Shown here piece by piece: positions 46,664 to 56,421 of a stretch of 64,000 bases of DNA (position 1 is the first letter of the stretch; each line of letters begins with the position of its first letter). Location: assembly GCF_013393905.1 (NCBI RefSeq), contig NZ_CP040272.1:1612001-1676000 (forward strand). Direction: 5' to 3'. This stretch comes from Nostoc sp. C052. GTDB taxonomy: Bacteria > Cyanobacteriota > Cyanobacteriia > Cyanobacteriales > Nostocaceae. Under the pieces are notes generated by a model, which saw only the letters and a program-made list of their open reading frames with translations, ran no database searches and was not told the DNA's origin. The translations under genes and the position numbers were made by a program.

Positions 46664-46813
46664 ATGATGGATTTCTCCTTAACGACTTTACTACTAGCAT
46701 CTGGACAGATTGAGAGCAAAAATTATCCCATGTCTATTACAGTCGCGCTAGCAGTGATTTGTTTGCTCATCATTGCAGTTCTTTGGCTGCCTAGTATTTT
46801 GAGTAAAAACTAA
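46664..46813 (+). CDS. Possible 49-residue single-helix membrane protein
   Basis: From ATG 46664 the frame reads MMDFSLTTLLLASGQIESKN, then a membrane helix (MSITVALAVICLLIIAVLWL). A second ATG inside (46730) would give a 27-residue version. It ends 4 bases into the convergent exporter gene. I see no family and no strong Shine-Dalgarno sequence, so it may be chance; its position beside the exporter is the reason for listing it. Confidence 0.35.
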   Translation: MMDFSLTTLLLASGQIESKNYPMSITVALAVICLLIIAVLWLPSILSKN

Positions 46814-49734
46814 TCAAGTTGGCGAGCAGCGAGTCGAGCAAACAATCCCTCCTGATGGATCAACTCCTCAAACGTTCCAGTTTGCACAATTCGACCTGCC
46901 TCCATAACGTAAATGCGATCGGCATTGCGAATGGTACTGAGACGATGTGCAATCACAATCCGAGTGACGTTTAAGCGATCCAAGCTCTCAGATACAATTG
47001 CCTGGGTGCGATTGTCGAGCGCACTGGTTGCTTCATCAAATAAAATAATTTTGGGACGCAATACGATCGCCCGTGCAATTAACAATCGCTGCCGCTGTCC
47101 TCCAGAAAGATTCATTCCTCCTTCGCTAACCACTGTGTGCATTCCCATCGGCATTTGTTCAATATCCTCAGCAAAACCAGCCATCCGCGTAGCTTCCCAA
47201 GCTTGGCTCAAAGAGATTAATGCACCTCCTGTAATATTTTCAAACAGCGATCCGGCTCCGATCCGTCCGTTCTGCAAAACAACACCACATTGTCGTCGAA
47301 CGGATTGAACATCTAGACCCGTCAAATCTTGACCATCGTAATACACAGTCCCGCTTAACGGCATTTCAAATCCCAGCAATAGGCGAAGCAACGTAGATTT
47401 GCCACTTCCAGAGGGACCGACCAATGCTACAAATTCCCCCGGATTTGCCATCAGGCTCACATCATCTAGGATGAGTGGGCCATCTTCCCTGTAGCGAAAC
47501 ACCACACGATCCATCTGAATCTCTCCCTGTAGACGACCTGGATCGGCTTGTTCTAAAGAGCTTTCAAGCGAAGTATGGAGAATCGGTTTAGCCCGCTCCC
47601 ACAGAGGAATGATGTTGAGAAGGTTAGTTCCTGTATTACTGAGGCTAATGACTCCACCTTGAAAGGTGCCAAAAGCGGAACTAAACGCTAAAAGAGCGCC
47701 AATGCTAAAGGGTTTGCCGCCCTCCTGTTGTGCAGCTTCAGTGAGCATCATGATGAACCAGTAAATCATGACAGAGCTAAGAATCGGTAAAGCCTCACCG
47801 ACGACGGCTACTCCGTTATCGATGTGTTGTATTCGAGCGTGTACCCGACTCCGCTGGCTAAACACTCTTGCCCATGCTCCGAATGCTCGATTTTCGGCAG
47901 CAGCAACTCGTAGCTTTGCGACCCCATTGATTAGCTCTACATTCAGTCCATTGAGTTTACCGCTCAATTCTTCTTGCCGACGATTCAGACCTAATAGTAG
48001 AGTGCTAGATACACCTGTGAGGATGACTGAAACTAAGGTAATGCCAACAGCGACAGCGGAGAGTGGAACGCTGTAGATCAGCATCAGACCTAGATTTAAG
48101 AGTGAAAAAATAGCATTGAGTAGGGTACGTTGAGTTGCACTACTGAGATGTTGGCGAATTTGATTCACCGCCATCATGCGAGTCAGCAGATCCCCCATGC
48201 TATATTTCCGAAAGAAGGTCGTTGGCAGTTGCAATAATCGATCCCAAACGGCTGGCTGGAGTGTGGAATCGGCTGCATTTTCGACCCGCAGACTCAGTAA
48301 TCCTTGAGTTAAGCCAAAGGCAGTTTGACCACAGGCAGCAGCAAATAATGCCAGTCCTAGTTGCCATACGGCTGCACGATCGCCTTCAGGAATTGCCTGA
48401 TTAATTAATATCTGAGTGACCTGGGGAACGACCATTCCCAATAGCGATCCCAATATCCCCATTAAAATAATCAAGAGAATCTCTTTGAGATATCCTCTGA
48501 GCGCGAACGTTAGAATACTGGGAATCCGCCCAACGACTTCTGGCAGGGGGCGGTAGAGCATGGACGCACTTTTGCTCAAAGTTTTTGCATAAGCAGCATT
48601 GACAGGAGTGCGACTGAGATCAATGGGATCAAAGGCAATGTAGTATTTACCGGATTGGAGGAGGGCGATGGGTTGTCCTTCTAGGGTGTAGGCGAGCAGT
48701 GGGCCGTGTTCTTCGTTCCACCATTCACCGACAAGCTGCACAATGCGGGTACGAAATTTAGAGGCGTGGGCGATCGCCTCTAATGGATCTTTCAACAGGT
48801 GAATATCTTCCGACTCAGCGGGAGGGCGTAAGGTGATTCCCATTGCATGAGCGACTGCTCCTGCTGCAACCAGTAGCGGCGAACCATCCTGAGATATCTC
48901 CACAGGGGTTGCTTGCAATGGCGATAGCAGGTCATTCATTGCATGATAGAAAATCTGCTGATTTAATCGTTCGCGTTCCTGAAAGCGGCGGAGTTCTTCT
49001 GCGTGATGTTGTTCTTCTAGGTGTTGTAAAAGATGCTGTAGAAAGCGATGAAATTGTTGCAGTCCAGATAGTAATTCGTTTGCTCCATCCCTTGCAGATT
49101 GAGAGAGCATTTCTGAGAAGGATAAATCGGTGAGGGAGACAATCTGGATCTCTGTGAGATGATCTGCGATCAGATAGGTATGGGGCGTGAGCGGAAAAAT
49201 TGGACTGTTTGCATCAAGTGTGAATGCTTCGAGACCCAGCCAACGCACCTGCCCGTGCTGAATCTTAACCCATTGCACGGTTTGGCGATTGCCCTGCAAG
49301 ACCTGCTGTTTCAACAGCGTATAGTATCTTGCAGAGGTTGCCGTGAGAATTTCACCTTCTGAACGATTTAGCAACGATTGATGACTTAGCCATTCGTCCC
49401 AGTGGCGAATCCAACCTTCGATACCATCTGCTAGGTGGGGCTCAATCGGCAATTTAGTAGACAGATCAGCGGCGATTGCTTGCACATTACTTTCTTCTAA
49501 CGCGATCGCAACGACACTTTTTCGCTCCGATGTCATACCCCATAGTAGTTCACCCGCTTCAACGGTAAATAGATATTGGCGATCGCTTCTCAATTGAGCC
49601 TTCTCATCCAATTCTGTCGAAAAGACGACGAGCGTACCAGATTGCACCCACCAGATATCCTGTTCCTGAGTGAGCAACAGGGGAGTGTTCCCTTTGAGTA
49701 AGCGGGGATTTGAGGACAAATGAGACTGAAGCAT
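46810..49734 (-). CDS. NHLP-family bacteriocin export ABC transporter, permease/ATPase
   Basis: 974 residues. A long N-terminal domain (about 1-410) without membrane helices is typical of this family and starts MLQSHLSSNPRLLKGNTPLL; it is followed by the six-helix permease and a complete ABC ATPase: LVGPSGSGKSTLLRLLLG, NLSGGQRQRLLIARAI, IILFDEATSALDN and the H-loop VIAHRLSTIRN. It matches the NHLP/NHLM transporter lacking a peptidase (TIGR03797 type), which pairs with the C39-bearing exporter. It is the last gene of a leftward operon, 12 bases after the exporter gene. It should export the precursor products encoded at 59.9-62.3 kb. Confidence 0.93.
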   Translation of the reverse strand: MLQSHLSSNPRLLKGNTPLLLTQEQDIWWVQSGTLVVFSTELDEKAQLRSDRQYLFTVEAGELLWGMTSERKSVVAIALEESNVQAIAADLSTKLPIEPHLADGIEGWIRHWDEWLSHQSLLNRSEGEILTATSARYYTLLKQQVLQGNRQTVQWVKIQHGQVRWLGLEAFTLDANSPIFPLTPHTYLIADHLTEIQIVSLTDLSFSEMLSQSARDGANELLSGLQQFHRFLQHLLQHLEEQHHAEELRRFQERERLNQQIFYHAMNDLLSPLQATPVEISQDGSPLLVAAGAVAHAMGITLRPPAESEDIHLLKDPLEAIAHASKFRTRIVQLVGEWWNEEHGPLLAYTLEGQPIALLQSGKYYIAFDPIDLSRTPVNAAYAKTLSKSASMLYRPLPEVVGRIPSILTFALRGYLKEILLIILMGILGSLLGMVVPQVTQILINQAIPEGDRAAVWQLGLALFAAACGQTAFGLTQGLLSLRVENAADSTLQPAVWDRLLQLPTTFFRKYSMGDLLTRMMAVNQIRQHLSSATQRTLLNAIFSLLNLGLMLIYSVPLSAVAVGITLVSVILTGVSSTLLLGLNRRQEELSGKLNGLNVELINGVAKLRVAAAENRAFGAWARVFSQRSRVHARIQHIDNGVAVVGEALPILSSVMIYWFIMMLTEAAQQEGGKPFSIGALLAFSSAFGTFQGGVISLSNTGTNLLNIIPLWERAKPILHTSLESSLEQADPGRLQGEIQMDRVVFRYREDGPLILDDVSLMANPGEFVALVGPSGSGKSTLLRLLLGFEMPLSGTVYYDGQDLTGLDVQSVRRQCGVVLQNGRIGAGSLFENITGGALISLSQAWEATRMAGFAEDIEQMPMGMHTVVSEGGMNLSGGQRQRLLIARAIVLRPKIILFDEATSALDNRTQAIVSESLDRLNVTRIVIAHRLSTIRNADRIYVMEAGRIVQTGTFEELIHQEGLFARLAARQLD

Positions 49735-49746
49735 AGAGGGTTATTC

Positions 49747-51987
49747 CTACGCGATCGCGTTTTCTTGTTCTTCTGTTTTGGTAGCTGTTGATAACAGGTC
49801 TTGATAAGTTCCAGGTTGCTGGCGAAGTTCATCGTGAGTGCCCCGCTGCACAACTTTTCCCTTGTTCAGCACGATGATTTCATCGCAATCGCGGATGGTA
49901 CTAAGACGATGCGCTACCACAATGCAAGAGCATCCTCTGCGGCGCAAATTGCGATCGATGATCAATTCAGTCTCAGCGTCTAGGGCACTGGTTGCCTCAT
50001 CTAGCACTAAAATTGAGGGATTCCACACCAAAGCACGCGCAATTTCAAGCCGCTGTCGTTGTCCACCGCTCAAGTTCATTCCCCCTTCAATCAAGGAGGA
50101 CTCATATCCGCCTGGCATTGAGATAATCAAGTCATGAATGGCAGCATCCTGACAAGCTCGTACTATATCTTCCAAGGGAACCGTGGCATCCCACAGGGTC
50201 AAATTTTCACGCACCGTTCCAGCAAACAGAAAGATTTCCTGTTCGACCATTGCCAGCGAATTGGCTAAAACCGTCCGAGGAATGCGAGTGTACTCAATCC
50301 CATCCAATCGAATTTCACCCTGCCAGGGTTGGTACAATCCTGTGACTAACTTGGCAACAGTAGACTTTCCAGAACCGCTACCCCCGACCAAAGCGACTCG
50401 CTGACCTGGGTGAACAGTCAGACTAAAATCGTCAATCAAAGGAGCTGCCATTCGGCTATAGCCAAAGGTGAGATGACTCAATTCAACTGTGCCTTTTAAG
50501 CGAATATTTTGAGCAGTAGCTTGCGGAGTGGATGCGAACGACTGCTCACGAGTCACCATAGGATCAACTGGATTTTGCAAAACATCATCTAGACGATTCA
50601 AATCCGCTTCCAGGTCTTGAAGCGTAGTGCCAAAGTTCAGCAGAGAGTTTACAGGGCCCAGAAAGCTCTGCGTCAGTGATTGATAAGCCATCAGCATCCC
50701 AATACTCAGACTGCCACCCATAATCCGAAATCCACCGACAACTAGAATTGTGGTCGTCGCCATCGCTCCGAGCAAAGTCGGTAAAGTGGAGAGCATCTGG
50801 TTCGGCACAACCGCCTCTTTCTGTGCATTGATCGTCTTGGCGTAGGAACCTGCGAATTTAGCGAACACATCGGATTCTAGCCCTGACGCTTTTACGCTTT
50901 CGATCGAGAGCAAAGACCCCACAACCATCCCCAAAGCCTTACCGCCTTCCTGAGCCAGTTTGCTGTTTGCATCCTTACGACTGGTAGCTAGAAATCTAAG
51001 CAGCACCAAATTGAGAATGGCAAATGTAATAGCAACTAGCGTTAGCACCCAATCGTAGGCAAACATAATGACCGCATAAAACACAATCATCACCAAATCG
51101 ATCGCGGTGGTTCCTAACTGCCCAGTAATTACCCCAGAAACTTTATCGTTCAAAGCACTGCGGTTGCTAATTTCTCCAGCATAACGCTGGGCATAGAAGC
51201 TAACAGGTAAGCGCAAAATATGCCAGAGAAAATTGCCTGCCATTGTCGTTGAGAGTTTAATCGACAGGCGAAGCAGATAGTTTAATCGCATCTGCGCTAA
51301 TAGTCCCTGAAATAGTGCTGTCACGATCATGGCAATTAATAACGGACGTATCCATTCTTGACGACCTTGAACAAGCACTTCGTCAACAAAAACTTGGCTA
51401 AAAACAGGAATTGCTAGGCGGGGTAACGTCAGGAGTAATCCTGCAATCAGGCAAAACGCGATCGCCTGCTGAGAATGTTTCAATCGACCGATCAAGGCTG
51501 ATAAAATTCCCGGTTTCTTTCCTCCTGGCTTAAACTCAGATCCCGGCTCTAGGACTAACACGATCCCGGTATAACTCTGGCTGAATTCTTCCTGCGAAAC
51601 CTTTCTGCGTCCTGATGCTGGATCGTTCAGGTAAACCCAATTCTGCGTAAAACGCTCGACGACTAAAAAATGGTTAAAATTCCAGAATACGATACAGGGG
51701 AAGCGCACATCTACAAGCTTCTCGATCGGCAGCTTAAACCCCTTTGCTTCCAATCCATAAAGCCGGGCTGCCTTCACCATATTTGATGCTTTACTCCCAT
51801 CTCTTGAAACTCCGCATTCGCGCCGTAGCTCTGATAGTGGCACGATCCGCTGATAGTAAGCTAAAATAATCCCCAATGCCGCTGCTCCACACTCAGCATT
51901 CTCCATCTGAATCAGCGTTGGCGTTCGACTGGTATCGAATCCAAATCGATTCCACCTGGATCTAATTCTGGATAAAAACTGGGTCAT
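49747..51987 (-). CDS. NHLP-family C39 peptidase / permease / ATPase exporter
   Basis: 746 residues. The N-terminal C39 peptidase has Cys33 in QMENAECGAAALGIILAYY, His in FWNFNHFLVVERF and Asp in YLNDPASGRRKVS: the full triad for cutting leaders after GG. A six-helix membrane domain (about 165-465) and an ABC ATPase (VALVGGSGSGKSTVAKLV, NLSGGQRQRLEIARAL, ILVLDEATSALDAE) follow. This is the TIGR03796-type exporter that removes the nitrile-hydratase-like leader at the GG of the precursors encoded downstream and exports the core. It starts 1 base after the HlyD-like gene. Confidence 0.95.
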   Translation of the reverse strand: MTQFLSRIRSRWNRFGFDTSRTPTLIQMENAECGAAALGIILAYYQRIVPLSELRRECGVSRDGSKASNMVKAARLYGLEAKGFKLPIEKLVDVRFPCIVFWNFNHFLVVERFTQNWVYLNDPASGRRKVSQEEFSQSYTGIVLVLEPGSEFKPGGKKPGILSALIGRLKHSQQAIAFCLIAGLLLTLPRLAIPVFSQVFVDEVLVQGRQEWIRPLLIAMIVTALFQGLLAQMRLNYLLRLSIKLSTTMAGNFLWHILRLPVSFYAQRYAGEISNRSALNDKVSGVITGQLGTTAIDLVMIVFYAVIMFAYDWVLTLVAITFAILNLVLLRFLATSRKDANSKLAQEGGKALGMVVGSLLSIESVKASGLESDVFAKFAGSYAKTINAQKEAVVPNQMLSTLPTLLGAMATTTILVVGGFRIMGGSLSIGMLMAYQSLTQSFLGPVNSLLNFGTTLQDLEADLNRLDDVLQNPVDPMVTREQSFASTPQATAQNIRLKGTVELSHLTFGYSRMAAPLIDDFSLTVHPGQRVALVGGSGSGKSTVAKLVTGLYQPWQGEIRLDGIEYTRIPRTVLANSLAMVEQEIFLFAGTVRENLTLWDATVPLEDIVRACQDAAIHDLIISMPGGYESSLIEGGMNLSGGQRQRLEIARALVWNPSILVLDEATSALDAETELIIDRNLRRRGCSCIVVAHRLSTIRDCDEIIVLNKGKVVQRGTHDELRQQPGTYQDLLSTATKTEEQENAIA

Positions 51988-51988
51988 A

Positions 51989-53446
51989 TTAGTAGATTCC
52001 TGTCCATGACCGAAACAACGGAATCACATACGCAATCGGAGCAATCTCACCCGTGCGAACCTGAACGCTGGCAGTGGTTCCTGACGATAGATTTTGTTGC
52101 GGCCCACGGGATGAACTCCATTGGTAACCGCTAAAGGTTGTACTATCGGGCGTAAGCTGAATGGCAACCTGTACTGGAGCGCTACTCCCTGCTAACTGTT
52201 GAGCTAGCTCGGTGTTCCCGACCATTGCTCGGACATTCTCTAACCCCACCGGATAAGGAGTCACATCACTCACCTTGCCAATGATGCCACCAAACTGCTC
52301 TCGCTTTGTTGTACTCGGCGTGATCTGTGCCGCCATTCCTGCCTGAATTTGCTTTCCATCGCGATCAGGAAAAAAAGCTAAACTTACCAGTGGCTCTGCT
52401 GGATTTTCTGCTTGAATCGAACCAATTAAACTCCCTGCCTGAATGATCTGTCCAGGAGTTGTCGTGACTTCCAGCACTCGACCATCATAAGGACTCACAA
52501 TTTTACCCTGACTCGAAAGCTGCAACTCTAACTGAGCGATTTGCCGTTTCACTTCATCTACTTGATTTTTGTCCGTAAAAACTTGTTCCTTTTGTTGTTG
52601 TAATTGTTTAATCTCTTGCGATGTCAAATCTTCTAATTGTGCTTGATTTTGTTTAATAGAAGTTTGATTCTGTAGATATTGCTGTTGAGTTTCGAGTTCT
52701 TTTAATCGAAGCTGTTGCAGTTGCGCTTCTAGATCGGTTATCTGAGTGACTCGGTCGAAGTATTCCTGTTGAACTTGAAGCAAGGTATCTTGACTAATCG
52801 CTCCTGCTGCAAGTAATGACTGTCGTCGTGTCACTCGCTCTTGTGACACAGGTAATTGTTTCTGAAGTTGCGATAATCGTAAGGTTAGTCCAGCCCGATT
52901 CTTTTGAATCGAATTCAATCCCTGTTCTCGCAGGACAGGAGCGAGTGCTTGAGCATCACTTAAACTCTTTTCTAGAATTCGCCGCTGCTGTTGGAGATTT
53001 CGTTGTTGTAACCCTTGCTGCTGCTTTTGCAAAGTTGCTCGTTCGCGGGTTTGAGAGAGTAGTGCTGCTAACTTTTCTTTTTGTTGCCGCAACTGTCCCT
53101 GAAGTTGGGATTGATCGATCGTCCCGATCGCCTGCCCTCGTTTCACCTCCATCCCAGCCTGAATATTTAAAGTCTGAAGCTGTCCACTGCTAGGAGACTG
53201 GAACTGAACGACTCGACGGGGACGCAACAGAATTGCTTGCCCAGTCACCGTAATGGGCAGCCGCCCGAAGATGCTCCATACTAAAGTGACAACCAAAAAT
53301 GTCCCGATCGTTGCTAAAGGTATCCAGGCTTTGGGGTTGACAACCTGGATCAGTTGATCGAGCTGCTCTGGGGATGAAATTCGATCGAGCGCTTCTTGTC
53401 GAAACAAGCTTTTTTTAGGATTGTCCTCTTTTTGAGTCTCCTGCAT
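51989..53446 (-). CDS. NHLM-type HlyD-family secretion adaptor
   Basis: 485 residues. One membrane helix (about 45-65, IPLATIGTFLVVTLVWSIFG) is followed by a lipoyl-like half (VTGQAILLRPRRVVQF, VKRGQAIGTID), a very long coiled-coil hairpin rich in Gln/Leu (about 105-300) and the second half (SPYDGRVLEVTTTPGQII). It is a periplasmic adaptor of the NHLM bacteriocin type, linking the ABC exporter to the outer envelope. Its ATG overlaps the TAA of the preceding gene by one base (TAATG), a translational coupling mark. Confidence 0.92.
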   Translation of the reverse strand: MQETQKEDNPKKSLFRQEALDRISSPEQLDQLIQVVNPKAWIPLATIGTFLVVTLVWSIFGRLPITVTGQAILLRPRRVVQFQSPSSGQLQTLNIQAGMEVKRGQAIGTIDQSQLQGQLRQQKEKLAALLSQTRERATLQKQQQGLQQRNLQQQRRILEKSLSDAQALAPVLREQGLNSIQKNRAGLTLRLSQLQKQLPVSQERVTRRQSLLAAGAISQDTLLQVQQEYFDRVTQITDLEAQLQQLRLKELETQQQYLQNQTSIKQNQAQLEDLTSQEIKQLQQQKEQVFTDKNQVDEVKRQIAQLELQLSSQGKIVSPYDGRVLEVTTTPGQIIQAGSLIGSIQAENPAEPLVSLAFFPDRDGKQIQAGMAAQITPSTTKREQFGGIIGKVSDVTPYPVGLENVRAMVGNTELAQQLAGSSAPVQVAIQLTPDSTTFSGYQWSSSRGPQQNLSSGTTASVQVRTGEIAPIAYVIPLFRSWTGIY

Positions 53447-54519
53447 TATCTACCTCGTACTTTCAATTGTTGTAGCATCCAATCAAATCGCGCTCCCCCA
53501 ACGTTAACGACATCGAGTGTATCGAGATTGAGTTCATCCTCATACTGCACTGTACTAGATAACGGCTGTCCAACCCGATAAGCAGTCGCAGTATAACCGA
53601 GGCGATCGATAAATGCTTCCAGTCGATCTGCATTCAAAATCGCTAGCACCCGATAGAAACGTGCCCCCATTGCTAGGTCTTGTTGAAGTTTGAGTGACAA
53701 GTGGGGTTGGGGAATTGACAATAATACTGAAGGCACGGTTGCCTTAACGATAAAATTAGATAGACGCGAGTTCAGAAGCGCAGTTTCTCCCGCGATCTCA
53801 CCTCGACTCACCCGGAGAATTTGGCGACCGCTCGGTTCATTTTCGTCGCCTCGTAACTGGCTAAAAATCTCATTGAGGGCGCTACGTTTCTGTTCAGTTG
53901 CGGCAACAGCAAGTTCCCCACTCAGGACTACATAGAGCTTTTCGACTGCACGACCTGCCTGGATCAACACCTGATGAGCAATCGCTTCTTCCACAGTTCC
54001 CTGTTCAATCATCCAGTCCACATCACTATCGTGCAGTTCTCCCAAAAATACAGGAGCATCTTGCACTGTCGAGATTTGAAGTCCTCGACGACGAGAAAAC
54101 TTACTAAGGACTTGCTCAAACCGCTGGAGTAGAAGGATCGCGATCGCTCGATAAAATCGGCTGGCAAAGGCTGGATCTTGACTCAGTCGAGCTTGCATTG
54201 CTGGGTAGGGCAACTCCAGTACTTCACAATCCTGCATCGCCCGAATGGTCATCGGAAAGGGAGTAGATCGAAAGAAAGCGGTTTCTCCTACAATCTCTCC
54301 AGGTGAGAATTGAATCAATGACTGTCCCATTTCTGGATCAGTCGCTAAACTATCGGCAACGGCAGCGACTAATGATCCCGTTAGCAAAATGTAGCAGGCA
54401 TCCAAAGGTTGCCCCTGCTGAATAATCGATTGATTCGCAGAGAAATGACGTTTATGCCCTCTCTGAGCGATCCAGTTGATGTCACTGTCCAGCAGTTCTT
54501 CTAACAACACTTCGGTCAT
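53446..54519 (-). CDS. Double cyclic-nucleotide-binding domain protein
   Basis: 357 residues with two cNMP-binding folds, about 15-150 and 165-310. The first has SPGEIVGETAFFRSTPFP and the second SRGEIAGETALLNSRLSN where a phosphate-binding cassette lies; neither shows the Arg that typically contacts the cyclic phosphate in the canonical cassette. There is no DNA-binding or kinase domain. It lies in the exporter operon between the HExxH gene and the adaptor, 1-base overlap with the latter, so it may couple export to a signal or act as a structural regulator. The ligand is unknown and may be absent. Confidence 0.82.
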   Translation of the reverse strand: MTEVLLEELLDSDINWIAQRGHKRHFSANQSIIQQGQPLDACYILLTGSLVAAVADSLATDPEMGQSLIQFSPGEIVGETAFFRSTPFPMTIRAMQDCEVLELPYPAMQARLSQDPAFASRFYRAIAILLLQRFEQVLSKFSRRRGLQISTVQDAPVFLGELHDSDVDWMIEQGTVEEAIAHQVLIQAGRAVEKLYVVLSGELAVAATEQKRSALNEIFSQLRGDENEPSGRQILRVSRGEIAGETALLNSRLSNFIVKATVPSVLLSIPQPHLSLKLQQDLAMGARFYRVLAILNADRLEAFIDRLGYTATAYRVGQPLSSTVQYEDELNLDTLDVVNVGGARFDWMLQQLKVRGR

Positions 54520-54531
54520 AGCTGCCGTTTC

Positions 54532-55839
54532 TCACCTCTTGCATAAAATCTGATCGACTGTGTGAGCAATGAATGTTTGTCCTGACTCTGAAGCAAGGTC
54601 AATTAAGGTGGATTGAGTGAGTGCGAGAACAATAGCAATCTCTTGTTGGGGGGTTAGATACGCTGTGCGATAGGCACGATCGAATTGCTCTAGATTTTCA
54701 GCCGATCGTTTAACGAGAGTTTGCAATCCTTGAAAGGCTCGATCTGAGAGACTGGGACTGCCTCGATAATTTTCTAATCGTCCTCCCAATCGATAGTTGG
54801 GGTACTGCTCTAATCCCATAAAGCGCAGAAACCAGTCTGCCCGGTAATATCCAATCGCAGCAACAATTCCACGGTAATCTGCAATGAGTTCATCAAGTAA
54901 ATGATTTTTCATCGACTTCAAAAATCGCAGGGTGAAGTAGTGTGTACATTCGTGTTCCAAACGAATGATGAGAGAGTAAGCACTCCATTCGGCTTCTGTC
55001 AGATCTAGTTCAGCCGCAGTCACATGACTGTAGGGTGCTGTACTCAAGATCATGAATCGATCCTGATACAAATCCTTATGTGGAATCAGTTGCTTAAATT
55101 CTGCATTCCAATCGGACTCACTCGGACTTTTACCCTGTTGTTCAATCCACTGGTTTGTCCACTGGTGGCGATACCGAAAAACTCGCTCCCAATTATTATA
55201 GCCACTTACCATACAGGCTCCCATAGACAGCGGAATTGGAGTGGGTTCATTGCGTCGTGTCAGTGCTTGTATGAGCATCACAAAGTCTGCTCGACACCCT
55301 GCAATAATCACAGGGATTAACCCTGCGATGCTGGCATGGATTTTTAAACTGAGTTGATCGGGGGCTTGAAAGCAACACCCCTCAGAGCGTTCTATACCTA
55401 AATGACTTGTCTCATCAATATCATTTCTCGACCTGACAGCATTTGTGCTAGGGCGAACCCCCTGTCGAGTAGCAGCCTGATAGTGTGCTGTTTCACTCAT
55501 ACCGCTTTCAATCGGGAAATGAAGCTGAACTAAATATTGTTTTAGGACGGTTGCCACTCCTTGCGTTTGCGCTTCCTGTGCATATTGCTGCCAAGCTTCG
55601 AGGTACGGTTCTGAAGTCTGTGAGAGATCGGATTTAGAGAGTGCCTGAAGCGCATCTAGAGGAAGCTGAGTAAAAGTGTTTTGGTTATAGTTAAGCAATT
55701 CTTCAGACACCGCTTCAATTTCAGGATGACTCATTCTCTCCAGCAATTCCAAATTCGGAATGTATTGCGAGATACAGATGAATTCACAACAATCGGCATT
55801 ATGATCCTTGCAATTTAAACTGAGATTTTGACGAATCAT
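54532..55839 (-). CDS. HExxH-containing protein of the RiPP cluster
   Basis: About 435 residues from ATG 55839 (GGA 5 bases upstream; TTG 55887 opens the frame). The segment LEHECTHYFTLRFLKSMKNH has an HExxH zinc-metallopeptidase motif, and 19 residues later the acidic DELIADYRGI could give the third ligand. No signal peptide is seen. A protein with this motif in the exporter operon, which starts here, could be a second peptidase or an enzyme acting on precursors, but its function is not established. It is 12 bases upstream of the double cNMP gene. Confidence 0.75.
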   Translation of the reverse strand: MIRQNLSLNCKDHNADCCEFICISQYIPNLELLERMSHPEIEAVSEELLNYNQNTFTQLPLDALQALSKSDLSQTSEPYLEAWQQYAQEAQTQGVATVLKQYLVQLHFPIESGMSETAHYQAATRQGVRPSTNAVRSRNDIDETSHLGIERSEGCCFQAPDQLSLKIHASIAGLIPVIIAGCRADFVMLIQALTRRNEPTPIPLSMGACMVSGYNNWERVFRYRHQWTNQWIEQQGKSPSESDWNAEFKQLIPHKDLYQDRFMILSTAPYSHVTAAELDLTEAEWSAYSLIIRLEHECTHYFTLRFLKSMKNHLLDELIADYRGIVAAIGYYRADWFLRFMGLEQYPNYRLGGRLENYRGSPSLSDRAFQGLQTLVKRSAENLEQFDRAYRTAYLTPQQEIAIVLALTQSTLIDLASESGQTFIAHTVDQILCKR

Positions 55840-56421
55840 TTTCCGGACATACACATAATTCCTGTTTTGTCTATATCGAAAAAACAAGGACTATTACTGC
55901 AATTAATTCTGGCAAAAGAGGCTGAAATGCCCTTCTGTCCTTGAATTTGGAATTGCTGCATTCTCTGAAACTGAAGAACTTAAGTGCAAACTGGGCGTAT
56001 ATTTGAAGGCATCAGTCTTTCTTATGCAAAAGTAGTATGAACGGAGATAGCCCCATCCAATTGGTACTGTTGAAACCAGAGTTTAATTGAACGATGAAAC
56101 CTGCACAAAGTTGAGCTTTGAGAATGACATCTTTCAGCAGTATCTATCGCTCTCAGAATATCACTAATCTCAAAAACCCTGGTACATTGCCTAACTATTT
56201 TTACTTAACTTTACGGTTCCATTGATAGTTGTTTTCCGATAGTTATCGCAATGGAGTGAAGGATCAGCGGTAGAATGAAGAAGCATTTGAGTTCATTCAA
56301 TGAAGTAAGATTCACGGCGCTATACGATTTGGGACTGGACGTTGCGTGACTGATGAAAAGCAAGCAATACCTCTCGTTTACTAGCACCTCAGTTCAGTAG
56401 ATCCAATGGGGATAACAATAT
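55840..56421. other. Divergent intergenic region before the ParA-like gene
   Basis: About 580 bases with no supported ORF or repeat I recognise. It must hold the promoters of the leftward exporter operon and the rightward ParA-like gene. Confidence 0.45.
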
